Shown here piece after piece: positions 54,872 to 60,352 of a DNA stretch of 64,000 nucleotides. Under the pieces are notes generated by a model. It was given only the letters and a program-made list of their open reading frames with translations, had not been told where the DNA came from and made no database searches. Within the stretch, counting starts at the first letter, position 1. Every line of letters starts with the position of its first letter. Source of the DNA: a virus; the IMG/VR virus record IMGVR_UViG_3300010354_000073, positions 1 through 64,000 of that record; one strand, written 5' to 3'. A program made the translations under genes and the position numbers.

Positions 54872-55067
54872 TGCCTTCTTCAAATCTTTCCACAAAATCA
54901 TCGAAACCATCCACGCCCCCACAGGGTTTAGATAGTCGATCTTCGGGTGGTTTGGTATGCCTCATAACCGACGCCTTCTTTAAGAGTTGATCGCTCGCAG
55001 GATCTGATATCAGAGTCATTCCCGATTTTTTAAATTCTTCACCAATATCAATTTTTGAATTTGCCAT
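54867..55067 (-). CDS. small hypothetical protein (66 aa)
   Basis: A charged protein with an N-terminal helix (DIGEEFKKSGMTLISDPASDQLLKKASVMRH), a proline-containing loop (TKPPEDRLSKPCGG) and an acidic C-terminus (FDDFVERFEEGT). No domain recognised. GGAG lies nine bases before the ATG. Position next to gp25 suggests a baseplate-assembly accessory, but this is only context. A terminator and a small basic gene lie upstream. Confidence 0.65.
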   Translation of the reverse strand: MANSKIDIGEEFKKSGMTLISDPASDQLLKKASVMRHTKPPEDRLSKPCGGVDGFDDFVERFEEGT

Positions 55068-55122
55068 CTGTTTTCTCCATTATGGTTAAACAGAACTTTT
55101 AAAGGGGTTGCTATCCCTTCAT

Positions 55123-55150
55123 AAAAAAAGCGGCATCAAAAGACACCGCC
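55123..55150 (-). terminator. rho-independent terminator
   Basis: GCGGTGTC, a TTTT loop and GATGCCGC form an 8-bp stem with two G-U pairs, followed by seven T, six bases after the stop of the 47-residue basic protein gene. Confidence 0.88.
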
Positions 55151-55156
55151 ATATGG

Positions 55157-55300
55157 TCACTTCCCTTGACCTCTATATTTTTTTCTTGCTACGTTTCTGC
55201 TGGTAGCAGCATATTTCGTGTTTTTGCCCATACCCTGTCTCGTTGACTTTGGTTTGGATTCGATAACTACTTTGGAAGTAAGTGAAGGACGCTTTGCCAT
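55157..55300 (-). CDS. small basic protein (47 aa)
   Basis: MAKRPSLTSKVVIESKPKST, then RQGMGKNTKYAATSRNVARKKYRGQGK: about a third of residues are K or R, with no acidic patch. AAGGAG lies seven bases before the ATG and a strong terminator follows, so the gene is real despite its size. The composition fits a nucleic-acid-binding or capsid-interior protein. I do not recognise the family. Confidence 0.72.
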   Translation of the reverse strand: MAKRPSLTSKVVIESKPKSTRQGMGKNTKYAATSRNVARKKYRGQGK

Positions 55301-55342
55301 AGATTCTCCTTGGTAACTTGTATATTATAGCATGGATGTCAA

Positions 55343-55678
55343 CTAATTTGCAAAAGTTCTTGTTGAACCCTTTGCAATCTTAATGTTGTTTTCAGCATTC
55401 AGAATGTCTAATTGTAGTGCAACTAATTTTTTATTCACAAATACTTTTTTACTTGTGGAAATTGCAACTCGTTGACTTTGACAAGGAACTGGTACTGGAA
55501 TGGGTGGAGTAACTCCAACAACTGGTGTTAAAACATCCCCTGCTTTGATCACTGCAATTTTATCTGCAAATACTGTAGATTTTAAACTTGTGTTCGATGT
55601 CAACGGAGCAGGTTGTGTGTTACATGAACCACTACCTCCAGTGTCAACTCCCAAATATATTGCGATTGGTTTACCCAT
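55343..55678 (-). CDS. PAAR-like spike-tip candidate (111 aa)
   Basis: The sequence runs GKPIAIYLGVDTGGSGSCNTQPAP, STVFADKIAVIKAGD, PPIPVPVPCQSQRVAISTSKKVFVNKKLVAL. Two K-V-F-V-N-K-K-L-V-A and V-F-A-D-K-I-A-V-I-K-A-G-D units around a proline-rich loop resemble the PAAR pattern of spike-tip proteins (T4 gp5.4), with Cys residues in the loops. In T4 the tip gene lies near the baseplate genes, as here. The metal ligands (usually His and Cys) are not fully evident, so this is moderate. Its 5' end overlaps the coiled-coil gene by 8 bases. Confidence 0.6.
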   Translation of the reverse strand: MGKPIAIYLGVDTGGSGSCNTQPAPLTSNTSLKSTVFADKIAVIKAGDVLTPVVGVTPPIPVPVPCQSQRVAISTSKKVFVNKKLVALQLDILNAENNIKIAKGSTRTFAN

Positions 55679-55862
55679 TGGTCTCTAAATTTTTTAGACG
55701 TACTTCGACATCATTTAAAAAACTGACAATGTTTTCATGTTCTTCGCCACCAGGGCGCTTGTACATTAATTCAGGAACTTGCAATTGTGACACTGCTTCC
55801 TCTAAATCTTCAATTCTCTTCAGTAAGGAGCTCAGTACCTCCTTCAAGTCCATCAAATCCAT
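55671..55862 (-). CDS. small coiled-coil protein (63 aa)
   Basis: Helical, with an N-terminal leucine heptad (MDLMDLKEVLSSLLKRIEDLEEAVSQL) and a second helix (NIVSFLNDVEVRLKNLETNG) around a PELMYKRPGGEE loop. The first ATG is preferred because AAGGAG lies about nine bases before it. It overlaps the upstream 79-residue gene by 53 bases and the tip candidate by 8. Function unknown. Confidence 0.65.
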   Translation of the reverse strand: MDLMDLKEVLSSLLKRIEDLEEAVSQLQVPELMYKRPGGEEHENIVSFLNDVEVRLKNLETNG

Positions 55863-56049
55863 CTGTAACTCTCTCCTTTCTAATCATGTCATTGTAAATT
55901 GTCTCTACGTCAAATCTGCTGCTGTCCAGGTTGCCAGCATAATAATCAATCGCTACGTCTTGTATCTTTTCTGCAAATTCATTGAAATCATCAAAAACTT
56001 GTTCTTTCAATGAACCATCCTTTGTTTTGTGAGTGATTCGATGTTTCAT
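55810..56049 (-). CDS. small acidic hypothetical protein (79 aa)
   Basis: An acidic, mostly helical protein (DGSLKEQVFDDFNEFAEKIQDVAIDYYAGNL) that ends with VTDGFDGLEGGTELLTEEN. Because it overlaps the next gene by 53 bases, its C-terminal third is encoded in two frames. A GATAAATA element at 56112-56119 is a plausible late promoter 63 bases upstream. Confidence 0.6.
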   Translation of the reverse strand: MKHRITHKTKDGSLKEQVFDDFNEFAEKIQDVAIDYYAGNLDSSRFDVETIYNDMIRKERVTDGFDGLEGGTELLTEEN

Positions 56050-56280
56050 GGTGTGAATTCTGGGGAAATTTTTTTGGGGGAAAAATTTTTTGGATTAGGG
56101 ATCCTAATGAATATTTATCGGTCGTCTGGATACTTTTGTAGGTTAGAGAGGGTCAAATATGGGACCCGCTTGGCGATCGGATTCGATACACCATCACCCA
56201 AAAATACTGTGCTATTCTTTATACTAACTGTTTCAGAAGAAGAATACTTTGGGGGGCGTAATCGCCCCCGCTAAGTGTCA
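56050..56280 (-). other. 231-bp intergenic region with late-type promoter and hairpins
   Basis: It contains the GATAAATA late-type element (56112-56119), the short palindrome TTAGGGATCCTAA just beside it, and a GC-rich hairpin (GGGGGCG, loop, CGCCCCC, about 56251-56272) after the stop of the next minus-strand gene, without a U-run. It marks the border between the AT-rich structural half and the GC-rich small-gene block. I see no convincing gene. Confidence 0.6.
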
Positions 56281-56559
56281 CTAACTGTTGGCGAACTCGA
56301 TGTACTCCAGGTCGCCATTCTTGCGTGCCTTCGCTATCACTGAACCGAGGGACAATCCTCCCAGGTCGGGTGATGCAATGATGGCAGAAAGATGGGCGAT
56401 GAAGCGATCAGTGCCCCTGAAGATGTACGCCTTCTCGGTGTTGCTCTGGAAGATCAATTCGACGTAGTTGCCATCAATCTCCACGTTGGCGATTGCACTC
56501 GACTCGTCTACACTGAAGGAGCGATAGATCGGGGCGGCGTTGATGATGAAGGAAGGCAT
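56281..56559 (-). CDS. KTSC-like small protein (92 aa)
   Basis: The core FSVDESSAIANVEIDGNYVELIFQSNTEKAYIFRGTDRFIAHLSAIIASPDLGGLSLGSVIAKARKNGDL follows the plan of the KTSC domain: S-x-A-I-x-x-V, V-x-[LI]-x-F, Y-x-[FY], a helical segment, then a G-x-x-[IV] end. The same fold type is present at 60574-60798, so the two flank the small-gene block. KTSC proteins are of unknown function, often phage- or plasmid-borne. The coding sequence is GC-rich. The upstream promoter is weak (hairpin but poor -10). Confidence 0.6.
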   Translation of the reverse strand: MPSFIINAAPIYRSFSVDESSAIANVEIDGNYVELIFQSNTEKAYIFRGTDRFIAHLSAIIASPDLGGLSLGSVIAKARKNGDLEYIEFANS

Positions 56560-56623
56560 GGTTTGAGAAGAGAATTGGGTGGGGTGGGGGCGGTGTGCCC
56601 CCGTTGCTCGCTATCCTACCACA

Positions 56624-56905
56624 TCAGATGGCGGAGTTGCGATTCTGTGCCCACTGGGCGAGGCGCTTGGTGCTCGCCTTGTTGAACACCCGATCGCTGG
56701 GGGCGCCGTCGAGCAGGTGGCGACCCGCTGCCTTGGCACATGCCTGGAGGGCACGGCGACCCTGGCGGTCGGTCTGTGCCAGGTTGAGCAGCAGGGTGGC
56801 ACGGTGCCCGCCGATCACCTGGGGGCGGTTGATCAGGATCTGAGCGACTCGCTCGGCGTCACCCAGGAAAGCAGCGAAGCGGGAGGAGGGGATGATGGGA
56901 AGCAT
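56624..56905 (-). CDS. small hypothetical protein with KAST-RLA-W C-terminus (93 aa)
   Basis: Helical protein with an R-rich middle (RPQVIGGHRATLLLNLAQTDRQGRRALQACAKAAGRHLL). Its last 20 residues (V-F-N-K-A-S-T-K-R-L-A-Q-W-A-Q-N-R-N-S-A-I) match the end of the protein at 60021-60197 (V-R-K-A-S-T-M-R-L-A-L-W...K-S-A-I), so they are paralogues or share a domain. High-GC codon use. Promoter at 56951-56978 with a 22-bp operator-like element just upstream. Confidence 0.6.
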   Translation of the reverse strand: MLPIIPSSRFAAFLGDAERVAQILINRPQVIGGHRATLLLNLAQTDRQGRRALQACAKAAGRHLLDGAPSDRVFNKASTKRLAQWAQNRNSAI

Positions 56906-56950
56906 CGGTCTCGGTTGGTGGTGGGGGGATCTCTCTCCCCCCGTGTCCTA

Positions 56951-57007
56951 ATTATAGCGGGTCGGGGGTCGCTGTCGAGGGTCGGTGGACAGTTCCCGAA
57001 GTGGCAC
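56951..57007 (-). promoter_or_regulatory. sigma70-type promoter with 22-bp dyad element (site F)
   Basis: -10 TATAAT (56951-56956), spacer 16, -35 TCGACA (56973-56978). Seven bases further upstream lies the dyad at 56986-57007, half-sites GTGCCACTTC and GAACTGTCCA. It serves the 93-residue gene and overlaps the last bases of the preceding gene's region. Confidence 0.75.
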
Positions 57008-57181
57008 TCAGTCGCGGTCGCTGATGCTCCAGGTGCCCCAGGTGCTAGGATCGGGGGCAGCGATGCGACCCTCGCGAATCGCTTGGCGGTGTGCCTCCTC
57101 CTGGTGCAGGCGGTTGGCGTATGCCTCCATCGCCATCATGCAGGCGAGGTCTTTAGCGGCGAAGTCGTTGGTGATGAACAT
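57008..57181 (-). CDS. small hypothetical protein (57 aa)
   Basis: MFITNDFAAKDLACMMAMEAYANRLHQEEAHRQAIREGRI, then a tryptophan-rich end (DPSTWGTWSISDRD). A helical, charged body with GC-rich codons and no domain I know. It is preceded by a sigma70-type promoter at 57205-57233 whose leader carries GACACCC before the ATG. It belongs to the tiny-gene block. Confidence 0.65.
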   Translation of the reverse strand: MFITNDFAAKDLACMMAMEAYANRLHQEEAHRQAIREGRIAAPDPSTWGTWSISDRD

Positions 57182-57204
57182 GGGTGTCGGTTGGTGACTT
57201 GATC

Positions 57205-57264
57205 AGTATAGACCCTAGCGGGGCATCTGGCAACCACCAGGGAGGACACTGTTGATGGTGTCAC
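57205..57264 (-). promoter_or_regulatory. sigma70-type promoter with 22-bp dyad element (site J)
   Basis: -10 TATACT followed by GATCA (57205-57210), spacer 17, -35 TTGCCA (57228-57233). The dyad (57243-57264), half-sites GTGACACCAT and AACAGTGTCC, lies inside the coding part of the preceding small gene, nine bases upstream of the -35. Confidence 0.7.
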
Positions 57265-57382
57265 AACGGGCGGCGGTTGCTTCGTTGATCTGTGCAACGG
57301 TGAAGCGGGTGGCATCAACGACCACGAGACCCACCCCGACAGTCAGACCAGAGGTGAGCAGGTAAGCGAGGAGACGTGCCAT
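57215..57382 (-). CDS. small membrane or exported protein (55 aa)
   Basis: MARLLAYLLTSGLTVGVGLVVV is one hydrophobic N-terminal segment (residues 1-22, with an early arginine), followed by DATRFTVAQINEATAARCDTINSVLPGGCQMPR with two cysteines. This is a small single-pass membrane protein or a signal-peptide-bearing one; no cleavage-site signature is clear. Its start is two bases from the stop of the upstream gene, so the two are co-transcribed. Confidence 0.68.
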   Translation of the reverse strand: MARLLAYLLTSGLTVGVGLVVVDATRFTVAQINEATAARCDTINSVLPGGCQMPR

Positions 57383-57384
57383 GA

Positions 57385-57546
57385 TCAGCGATCGAACTGG
57401 GCGAGGGAGGAGGGAGCGATGTGGGAGGGTGACCCACAGGAGCGGTAGAATTCTACCATACGCTCTGCCTCATCGAGGGTGGGGAACCACTGTGACCGCC
57501 ACTCACATGCATTGTAGGGGGTCTGGTAGCGGACTTCGATTCTCAT
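57385..57546 (-). CDS. small hypothetical protein (53 aa)
   Basis: MRIEVRYQTPYNACEWRSQWFPTLDEAERMVEFYRSCGSPSHIAPSSLAQFDR. A possible alpha/beta fold: a beta strand with YQTPY, then W-F-P-T-L-D-E-A-E-R-M-V-E-F-Y, which looks like a helix in a ferredoxin-like unit. I cannot assign a family. Separated by 2 bases from the membrane-protein gene. Promoter and operator-like element upstream at 57570-57629. Confidence 0.65.
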   Translation of the reverse strand: MRIEVRYQTPYNACEWRSQWFPTLDEAERMVEFYRSCGSPSHIAPSSLAQFDR

Positions 57547-57569
57547 GGGTGTGTGTGGTTGATGTGATC

Positions 57570-57629
57570 AGTATAGAGGCAGGAAGGGGGGGCGGTGTGC
57601 CCCCCAGTGGACAGATCACAAACCGTCAT
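57570..57629 (-). promoter_or_regulatory. promoter with partial 22-bp dyad element (site I)
   Basis: -10 TATACT followed by GATCA (57570-57575). The expected -35 position holds a poor hexamer (ACACCG), and a GGGGGGC...GCCCCCC hairpin fills the spacer. The dyad at 57608-57629 is degenerate; only the TCTGTCCA half is clear. It lies in the 3' end of the preceding gene. Confidence 0.5.
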
Positions 57630-57900
57630 GCCATGGGGTGCCGAACGCTGCCATCATCTCATCATCGCTCGGTTCCCACTGGTCTGCGATCATGGCGGCG
57701 ATGGTCTCGGGTGCCATCTGGTTGAGAATGCCCTCGATGGCGGCATCAAGTGCCCACTCGTTGTGCTCGGTGAAATCACCACCACCCAACCCGAAGGAAT
57801 CGTCGAGAATGGCGTCCACCTGGGCGAGCATCTCATCGAGGTTGGTGGGCATCTCCCAGGTCTCATCGATCTGGGCGTTGTCAGTGAAGGCGAAGGTCAT
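57616..57900 (-). CDS. acidic hypothetical protein (94 aa)
   Basis: Strongly acidic, helical protein (PTNLDEMLAQVDAILDDSFGLGGGDFTEHNEWALDAAIEGILNQM...). I start it at the ATG at 57900, because AAGGGA lies eight to ten bases upstream; the longer in-frame version would add 25 implausible residues. Acidic tiny proteins of this type are common in early phage regions, where they often bind host proteins; that is a guess here. Confidence 0.68.
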   Translation of the reverse strand: MTFAFTDNAQIDETWEMPTNLDEMLAQVDAILDDSFGLGGGDFTEHNEWALDAAIEGILNQMAPETIAAMIADQWEPSDDEMMAAFGTPWHDGL

Positions 57901-57925
57901 GGGTGTTCCCTTGGTTGACTCACAC

Positions 57926-57983
57926 AGTATAGGGCAGCAGGGGGGCAGCACAACCCCCCATGTGCCACTTGTCACACTGTCAC
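57926..57983 (-). promoter_or_regulatory. sigma70-type promoter with 22-bp dyad element (site H)
   Basis: -10 TATACT (57926-57931), spacer 16, -35 TTGTGC (57948-57953). The dyad (57962-57983), half-sites GTGACAGTGT and CAAGTGGCAC, starts eight bases upstream of the -35 and overlaps the stop of the preceding gene. Confidence 0.65.
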
Positions 57984-58700
57984 AGGTTGCTTGACCTTTG
58001 CCTTCTGCACCTTACGATTCGCCCTCGCTGCCTTGCCCCACTCACTGCCAGCGGGTTGGGTGCCATGCACCAGGAGAGCAAAGGGACCATCCTCAAAGCA
58101 GGAGCGATCCTGAGAATCTACCTTGAAACCTGCAGCGATTGCATCATCCTCACTCATGAACACTTTGCTATAGCGAGGGAACAAACCTGCATCGATCATG
58201 TGATCAAACTTGCCACCATAGGAGGCAGTGAAGTAGAAGTTCTCAGGCAGAGTCAAACCATCAAACAGTGGCAGATTCTTGCTGTAGCAATAGAACTTGA
58301 GATCAGGATTGTGCAGTGCAACCATCAACCACGCTTGGAGATAAGCAGCAGAGAAGAAATCACCTGATTCATGAATACGAACGAACTTGGTGTTTTTCTT
58401 CCTCGCTTTCTGCAACGCTTCGTTGATAACGTTAGCACAATTCCCTTCCCTGAGAGATGCAATGATCTCTTGGAGGTTGTTTGCTCGATTCTGATAGACA
58501 CCATCGTATTGCACCTCAGATGATGCAGCGAAACAACGGAATTGGGTGTGCTCACCATCACGAATCGAACGCTTGCCGTTCTCATCAGTAACAGCGAAGG
58601 AGAGGCAATACAAAGCACCTGGGCAGGTCTTACCTGCGGGCAGGTTGAAGATCACGGTTTGCTTGTTGAGTTTGGCGTTGCCGTGTGAGAAGTGAAGCAT
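57972..58700 (-). CDS. gene product 88-like protein of unknown function (242 aa)
   Basis: A 242-residue soluble protein resembling the family named after mycobacteriophage L5 gp88. Marks: FNLPAGKTCPGALYCLSFAV (residues 19-38, C-x-x-x-x-x-C), RCFAASSEVQYDGVY, FVRIHESGDFFSAAYLQAWLMVALHNPDLKFYCYSKNLPLF (about 107-147), and EDGPFALLVHGTQPAGSEWGKAA. The conserved R-I-H-x-S-G-D-F-F and Y-[CA]-Y-[ST]-K motifs suggest an enzyme, possibly a metal- or Fe-S-using one; no reaction is known to me. It is the longest gene of the block, with GC-moderate codons and promoter site G upstream. Confidence 0.65.
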   Translation of the reverse strand: MLHFSHGNAKLNKQTVIFNLPAGKTCPGALYCLSFAVTDENGKRSIRDGEHTQFRCFAASSEVQYDGVYQNRANNLQEIIASLREGNCANVINEALQKARKKNTKFVRIHESGDFFSAAYLQAWLMVALHNPDLKFYCYSKNLPLFDGLTLPENFYFTASYGGKFDHMIDAGLFPRYSKVFMSEDDAIAAGFKVDSQDRSCFEDGPFALLVHGTQPAGSEWGKAARANRKVQKAKVKQPVTV

Positions 58701-58723
58701 GGTGCCTCGGTGTTGATGTGATC

Positions 58724-58783
58724 AGTATAGGGGGCACGATGCCCCCCTGTGGTGGTTCACTGTGCCACTTCAGAAAGTGTCAC
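58724..58783 (-). promoter_or_regulatory. promoter with 22-bp dyad element (site G)
   Basis: -10 TATACT followed by GATCA (58724-58729). A GGGGGG...CCCCC hairpin fills the spacer and the -35 hexamer is poor. The dyad (58762-58783), half-sites GTGACACTTT and GAAGTGGCAC, lies inside the 3' end of the preceding gene and is one of the most symmetric copies. Confidence 0.65.
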
Positions 58784-59050
58784 ATCACATACCCCATAGT
58801 ATGCTTTCTCTGTGCTAGCACTAACAAACAGCAGCACACGCTGAGCAACACGAAGCAGTTGCTGTTTGCCACCGTCGATGTACCATTGACGAACACGGTT
58901 TGTAACCCAAACTGTAACGCCAACGACTACACCCAACACAGTGGCAATTGTATAAAGAATCTGTTGAATGGTTTCGTTGTTAGAAACTTCATCCATCAGT
59001 TCATTATACTTTTCGATCATCGGATTGTTGAAAAGAATTGCGGTGTTCAT
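58757..59050 (-). CDS. small membrane-anchored protein (97 aa)
   Basis: The N-terminal cytoplasmic helix (IEKYNELMDEVSNNETIQQIL) leads into one transmembrane segment, YTIATVLGVVVGVTVWVT (about residues 33-50). A charged, helical tail (NRVRQWYIDGGKQQLLRVAQRVLLFV) and a short cysteine-containing end follow. Topology by the positive-inside rule is uncertain. Function unknown. Promoter E upstream. The 22-bp element that serves the next gene overlaps its last codons. Confidence 0.68.
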   Translation of the reverse strand: MNTAILFNNPMIEKYNELMDEVSNNETIQQILYTIATVLGVVVGVTVWVTNRVRQWYIDGGKQQLLRVAQRVLLFVSASTEKAYYGVCDVTLSEVAQ

Positions 59051-59097
59051 TGTTGTAGAGAATTGAACAGCATGGTCGATCTCTCAACCACGAACAC

Positions 59098-59155
59098 ACA
59101 ATAACACCAACAACCACCCAAGTCAAGTGATAGTGGACAGTTCAACAAGTGGCAC
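59098..59155 (-). promoter_or_regulatory. sigma70-type promoter with 22-bp dyad element (site E)
   Basis: -10 TATTGT (59098-59103), spacer 17, -35 TTGACT (59121-59126), seven bases, then the dyad at 59134-59155 with half-sites GTGCCACTTG and GAACTGTCCA. It serves the 97-residue membrane protein. Confidence 0.75.
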
Positions 59156-59173
59156 ACAATCACTTGACAAACA

Positions 59174-59215
59174 CAAAAAAATACCCTAGTTTGTATAAAG
59201 AAACACAAACTAGGG
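59174..59215 (-). terminator. rho-independent terminator
   Basis: CCCTAGTTTGT, a ten-base loop and ACAAACTAGGG form a perfect 11-bp stem, followed by TATTTTTTT on the minus strand. It ends the transcript of the 43-residue gene. Confidence 0.85.
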
Positions 59216-59228
59216 TTTGTATAAAGAA

Positions 59229-59360
59229 TTAGTTATCAGTAGTGTATTCTATTTCATTATCACCGTAACTATAATCATCATATACTTCATCATTATTGTT
59301 ATTATGCTGTTCTTCTAATTCTATTGTAACATATTCTACAAAAGATAATGTTGCTGTCAT
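59229..59360 (-). CDS. tiny acidic protein (43 aa)
   Basis: MTATLSFVEYVTIELEEQHN, then an Asn/Asp/Tyr-rich tail (NNNDEVYDDYSYGDNEIEYTTDN). No ribosome-binding site is evident. It is the only gene between a promoter (59387-59415) and a terminator (59174-59215), which argues for a real transcript. AT-rich codons set it apart from its GC-rich neighbours. Confidence 0.5.
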   Translation of the reverse strand: MTATLSFVEYVTIELEEQHNNNNDEVYDDYSYGDNEIEYTTDN

Positions 59361-59386
59361 AAGAAATTAGAATTAATTACAATTAT

Positions 59387-59415
59387 ATTTTATAACATTT
59401 TTCTGAATTTGTCAA
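59387..59415 (-). promoter_or_regulatory. sigma70-type promoter
   Basis: -35 TTGACA (59410-59415), 17-base spacer, -10 TAAAAT (59387-59392), about 30 bases before the 43-residue gene. No 22-bp dyad element is found upstream, so it lies outside that set. Confidence 0.65.
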
Positions 59416-59423
59416 GTTTTAAT

Positions 59424-59461
59424 AAAATGGGAAATCTTAATTTCTTAGATTTCCCATTTTT
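59424..59461. terminator. bidirectional terminator
   Basis: Perfect 14-bp stem (AAAATGGGAAATCT and its complement AGATTTCCCATTTT) around a 9-base loop, with U-runs on both strands. On the minus strand it ends the run of genes from 60197 to 59467. Confidence 0.9.
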
Positions 59462-59466
59462 GTAAA

Positions 59467-59646
59467 TTATTCGTTTTCTAGCAAATCGGGATAATAATCA
59501 TTAATTTCAGAAATGAGTTCCTCGTCAGTATAACTGGTGAGGTTTTCTTCCATCTGATCACCAACAATCTGAAGCAGATCTTTGGTGCTCATGTTGTCAA
59601 GCAAACGATCAATGTATGCTTCAACAAGTGCTTGGCGGTCAATCAT
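59467..59646 (-). CDS. small acidic protein (59 aa)
   Basis: MIDRQALVEAYIDRLLDNMSTKDLLQIVGDQM, then EENLTSYTDEELISEINDYYPDLLENE. All-helical and acidic, with no known domain. Its ATG overlaps the stop of the upstream membrane gene (ATGA), and a strong terminator follows directly. Small acidic proteins with this D-x-x-x-x-x-[LI]-[LI]-[DE]-[NE] style are frequent in cyanophages. Confidence 0.72.
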   Translation of the reverse strand: MIDRQALVEAYIDRLLDNMSTKDLLQIVGDQMEENLTSYTDEELISEINDYYPDLLENE

Positions 59647-59771
59647 TTGCGAAGAGGAGAAGAGTAGTAACGACGAAAGGCGGTAACAACAATAATAAAC
59701 GTTGAAACCACACCAACCAAACCAAGGAAGGTGACAGCATCACCAGTGAAATTGTAAGTGTCAACCATCAT
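59643..59771 (-). CDS. single-pass membrane protein (42 aa)
   Basis: MMVDTYNFTGDAVTFLGLVGVVSTFIIVVTAFRRYYSSPLRK: an N-terminal polar segment, one transmembrane helix (about residues 13-31) and a basic tail (RRYY...RK) that predicts an outside N-terminus and an inside C-terminus. It overlaps its downstream neighbour by ATGA and its upstream neighbour by 4 bases, so the three genes are co-translated. Function unknown. Confidence 0.7.
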   Translation of the reverse strand: MMVDTYNFTGDAVTFLGLVGVVSTFIIVVTAFRRYYSSPLRK

Positions 59772-59950
59772 ACATCGTAGCAAAGGTACTCGGACTTTTC
59801 TTGAAGAAACATTTCACGATCAGCATCAGACAACCATGGAATTGATGCCATGAAGTTGTAGTGATCGACCCAGGTGGCACATGATGACATGATAGCATCG
59901 TGTGCAACGACTCGGTTGTAAAAGTGAGCGTTGTCGCAGGTCATTGCCAT
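59768..59950 (-). CDS. small hypothetical protein (60 aa)
   Basis: MAMTCDNAHFYNRVVAHDAIMSS, then CATWVDHYNFMASIPWLSDADREMFLQEKSEYLCYDV. It is rich in H, C and W and mainly helical; no domain known. Start may be the second ATG six bases in. It begins a three-gene operon (59950 down to 59467) under promoter site D. Confidence 0.65.
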   Translation of the reverse strand: MAMTCDNAHFYNRVVAHDAIMSSCATWVDHYNFMASIPWLSDADREMFLQEKSEYLCYDV

Positions 59951-59976
59951 GGGGTGAATCCCTCAGGAACAAATCA

Positions 59977-60034
59977 AGAATAACATGGGGAGGGGGGCAT
60001 GTCAACCCCCCTGTGCCACTTCAGATAGCGGACT
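59977..60034 (-). promoter_or_regulatory. sigma70-type promoter with 22-bp dyad element (site D)
   Basis: -10 TATTCT (59977-59982), spacer 17, -35 TTGACA (60000-60005). The proximal half-site GAAGTGGCAC is intact seven bases upstream (dyad 60013-60034), the distal half is degenerate and coincides with the 3' end of a gene. A GGGGGG...CCCCCC hairpin overlaps the promoter. Confidence 0.7.
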
Positions 60035-60197
60035 TGAAACCACGACTCCACAGGGCAAGACGCATCGTGCTAGCCTTGCGAACCTGATCCTGGGTGCGAC
60101 CTTGGGCAATGGCGTTGGTTTGAAGCACCTTACGTTGGGCATCAGCACCACACACCATCACATCACGGGCGGTTTGCAGGAGTTGCTGGGAAGTCAT
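60021..60197 (-). CDS. small protein paralogous to the 93-aa gene (58 aa)
   Basis: The start at 60197 (MTSQQLLQTARDVMVCGADAQRKVLQ) is chosen because GAGG lies about nine bases upstream; an upstream in-frame ATG at 60245 would overlap the promoter. The C-terminus V-R-K-A-S-T-M-R-L-A-L-W-S-R-G-F-K-S-A-I matches the protein at 56624-56905. It looks helical. Promoter site C lies upstream. Confidence 0.68.
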   Translation of the reverse strand: MTSQQLLQTARDVMVCGADAQRKVLQTNAIAQGRTQDQVRKASTMRLALWSRGFKSAI

Positions 60198-60245
60198 TTG
60201 AGAACCTCGGGTAGTGTTTGCTCGGGGTGTTCCCCCGATGAACAT

Positions 60246-60304
60246 AGTATGGCACCCACCAGACCCCTCTGCAACCGCCTGTGTGCCACCTCTAGAACTG
60301 TCCT
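60246..60304 (-). promoter_or_regulatory. sigma70-type promoter with 22-bp dyad element (site C)
   Basis: -10 CATACT (60246-60251), spacer 17, -35 TTGCAG (60269-60274), eight bases, then the dyad at 60283-60304 with half-sites AGGACAGTTC and GAGGTGGCAC. Confidence 0.72.
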
Positions 60305-60323
60305 AGGGGGATATCACCAGACA

Positions 60324-60348
60324 CAAAAAAAGGGGCATGATGCCCCTG
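60324..60348 (-). terminator. rho-independent terminator
   Basis: GGGGCAT and ATGCCCC form a tight stem with minimal loop, followed by seven T on the minus strand, after the stop of the 56-residue gene at 60353. Confidence 0.88.
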
Positions 60349-60352
60349 AATA

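Noticed and set aside
56150-56215. tRNA-like sequence around a GATTCGATAC motif
   Set aside because: A GGGTC/GACCC stem and a TTCGATA loop are visible, but the anticodon-type loop has eight bases, the T-stem does not pair and no acceptor stem can be formed.
56029-56274. Plus-strand frame of 81 residues across the intergenic region
   Set aside because: It overlaps a late-type promoter and G-tract hairpins, and its residue composition is unlike a folded protein.
56579-57202. Plus-strand open frame of 207 residues in the GC-rich block
   Set aside because: High GC content produces long open frames by chance. The minus strand here has compact genes with promoters and plausible protein composition.
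57136-57318. Minus-strand frame of 60 residues rich in P, T and S
   Set aside because: It overlaps two better genes in another frame and the promoter at 57205-57233.
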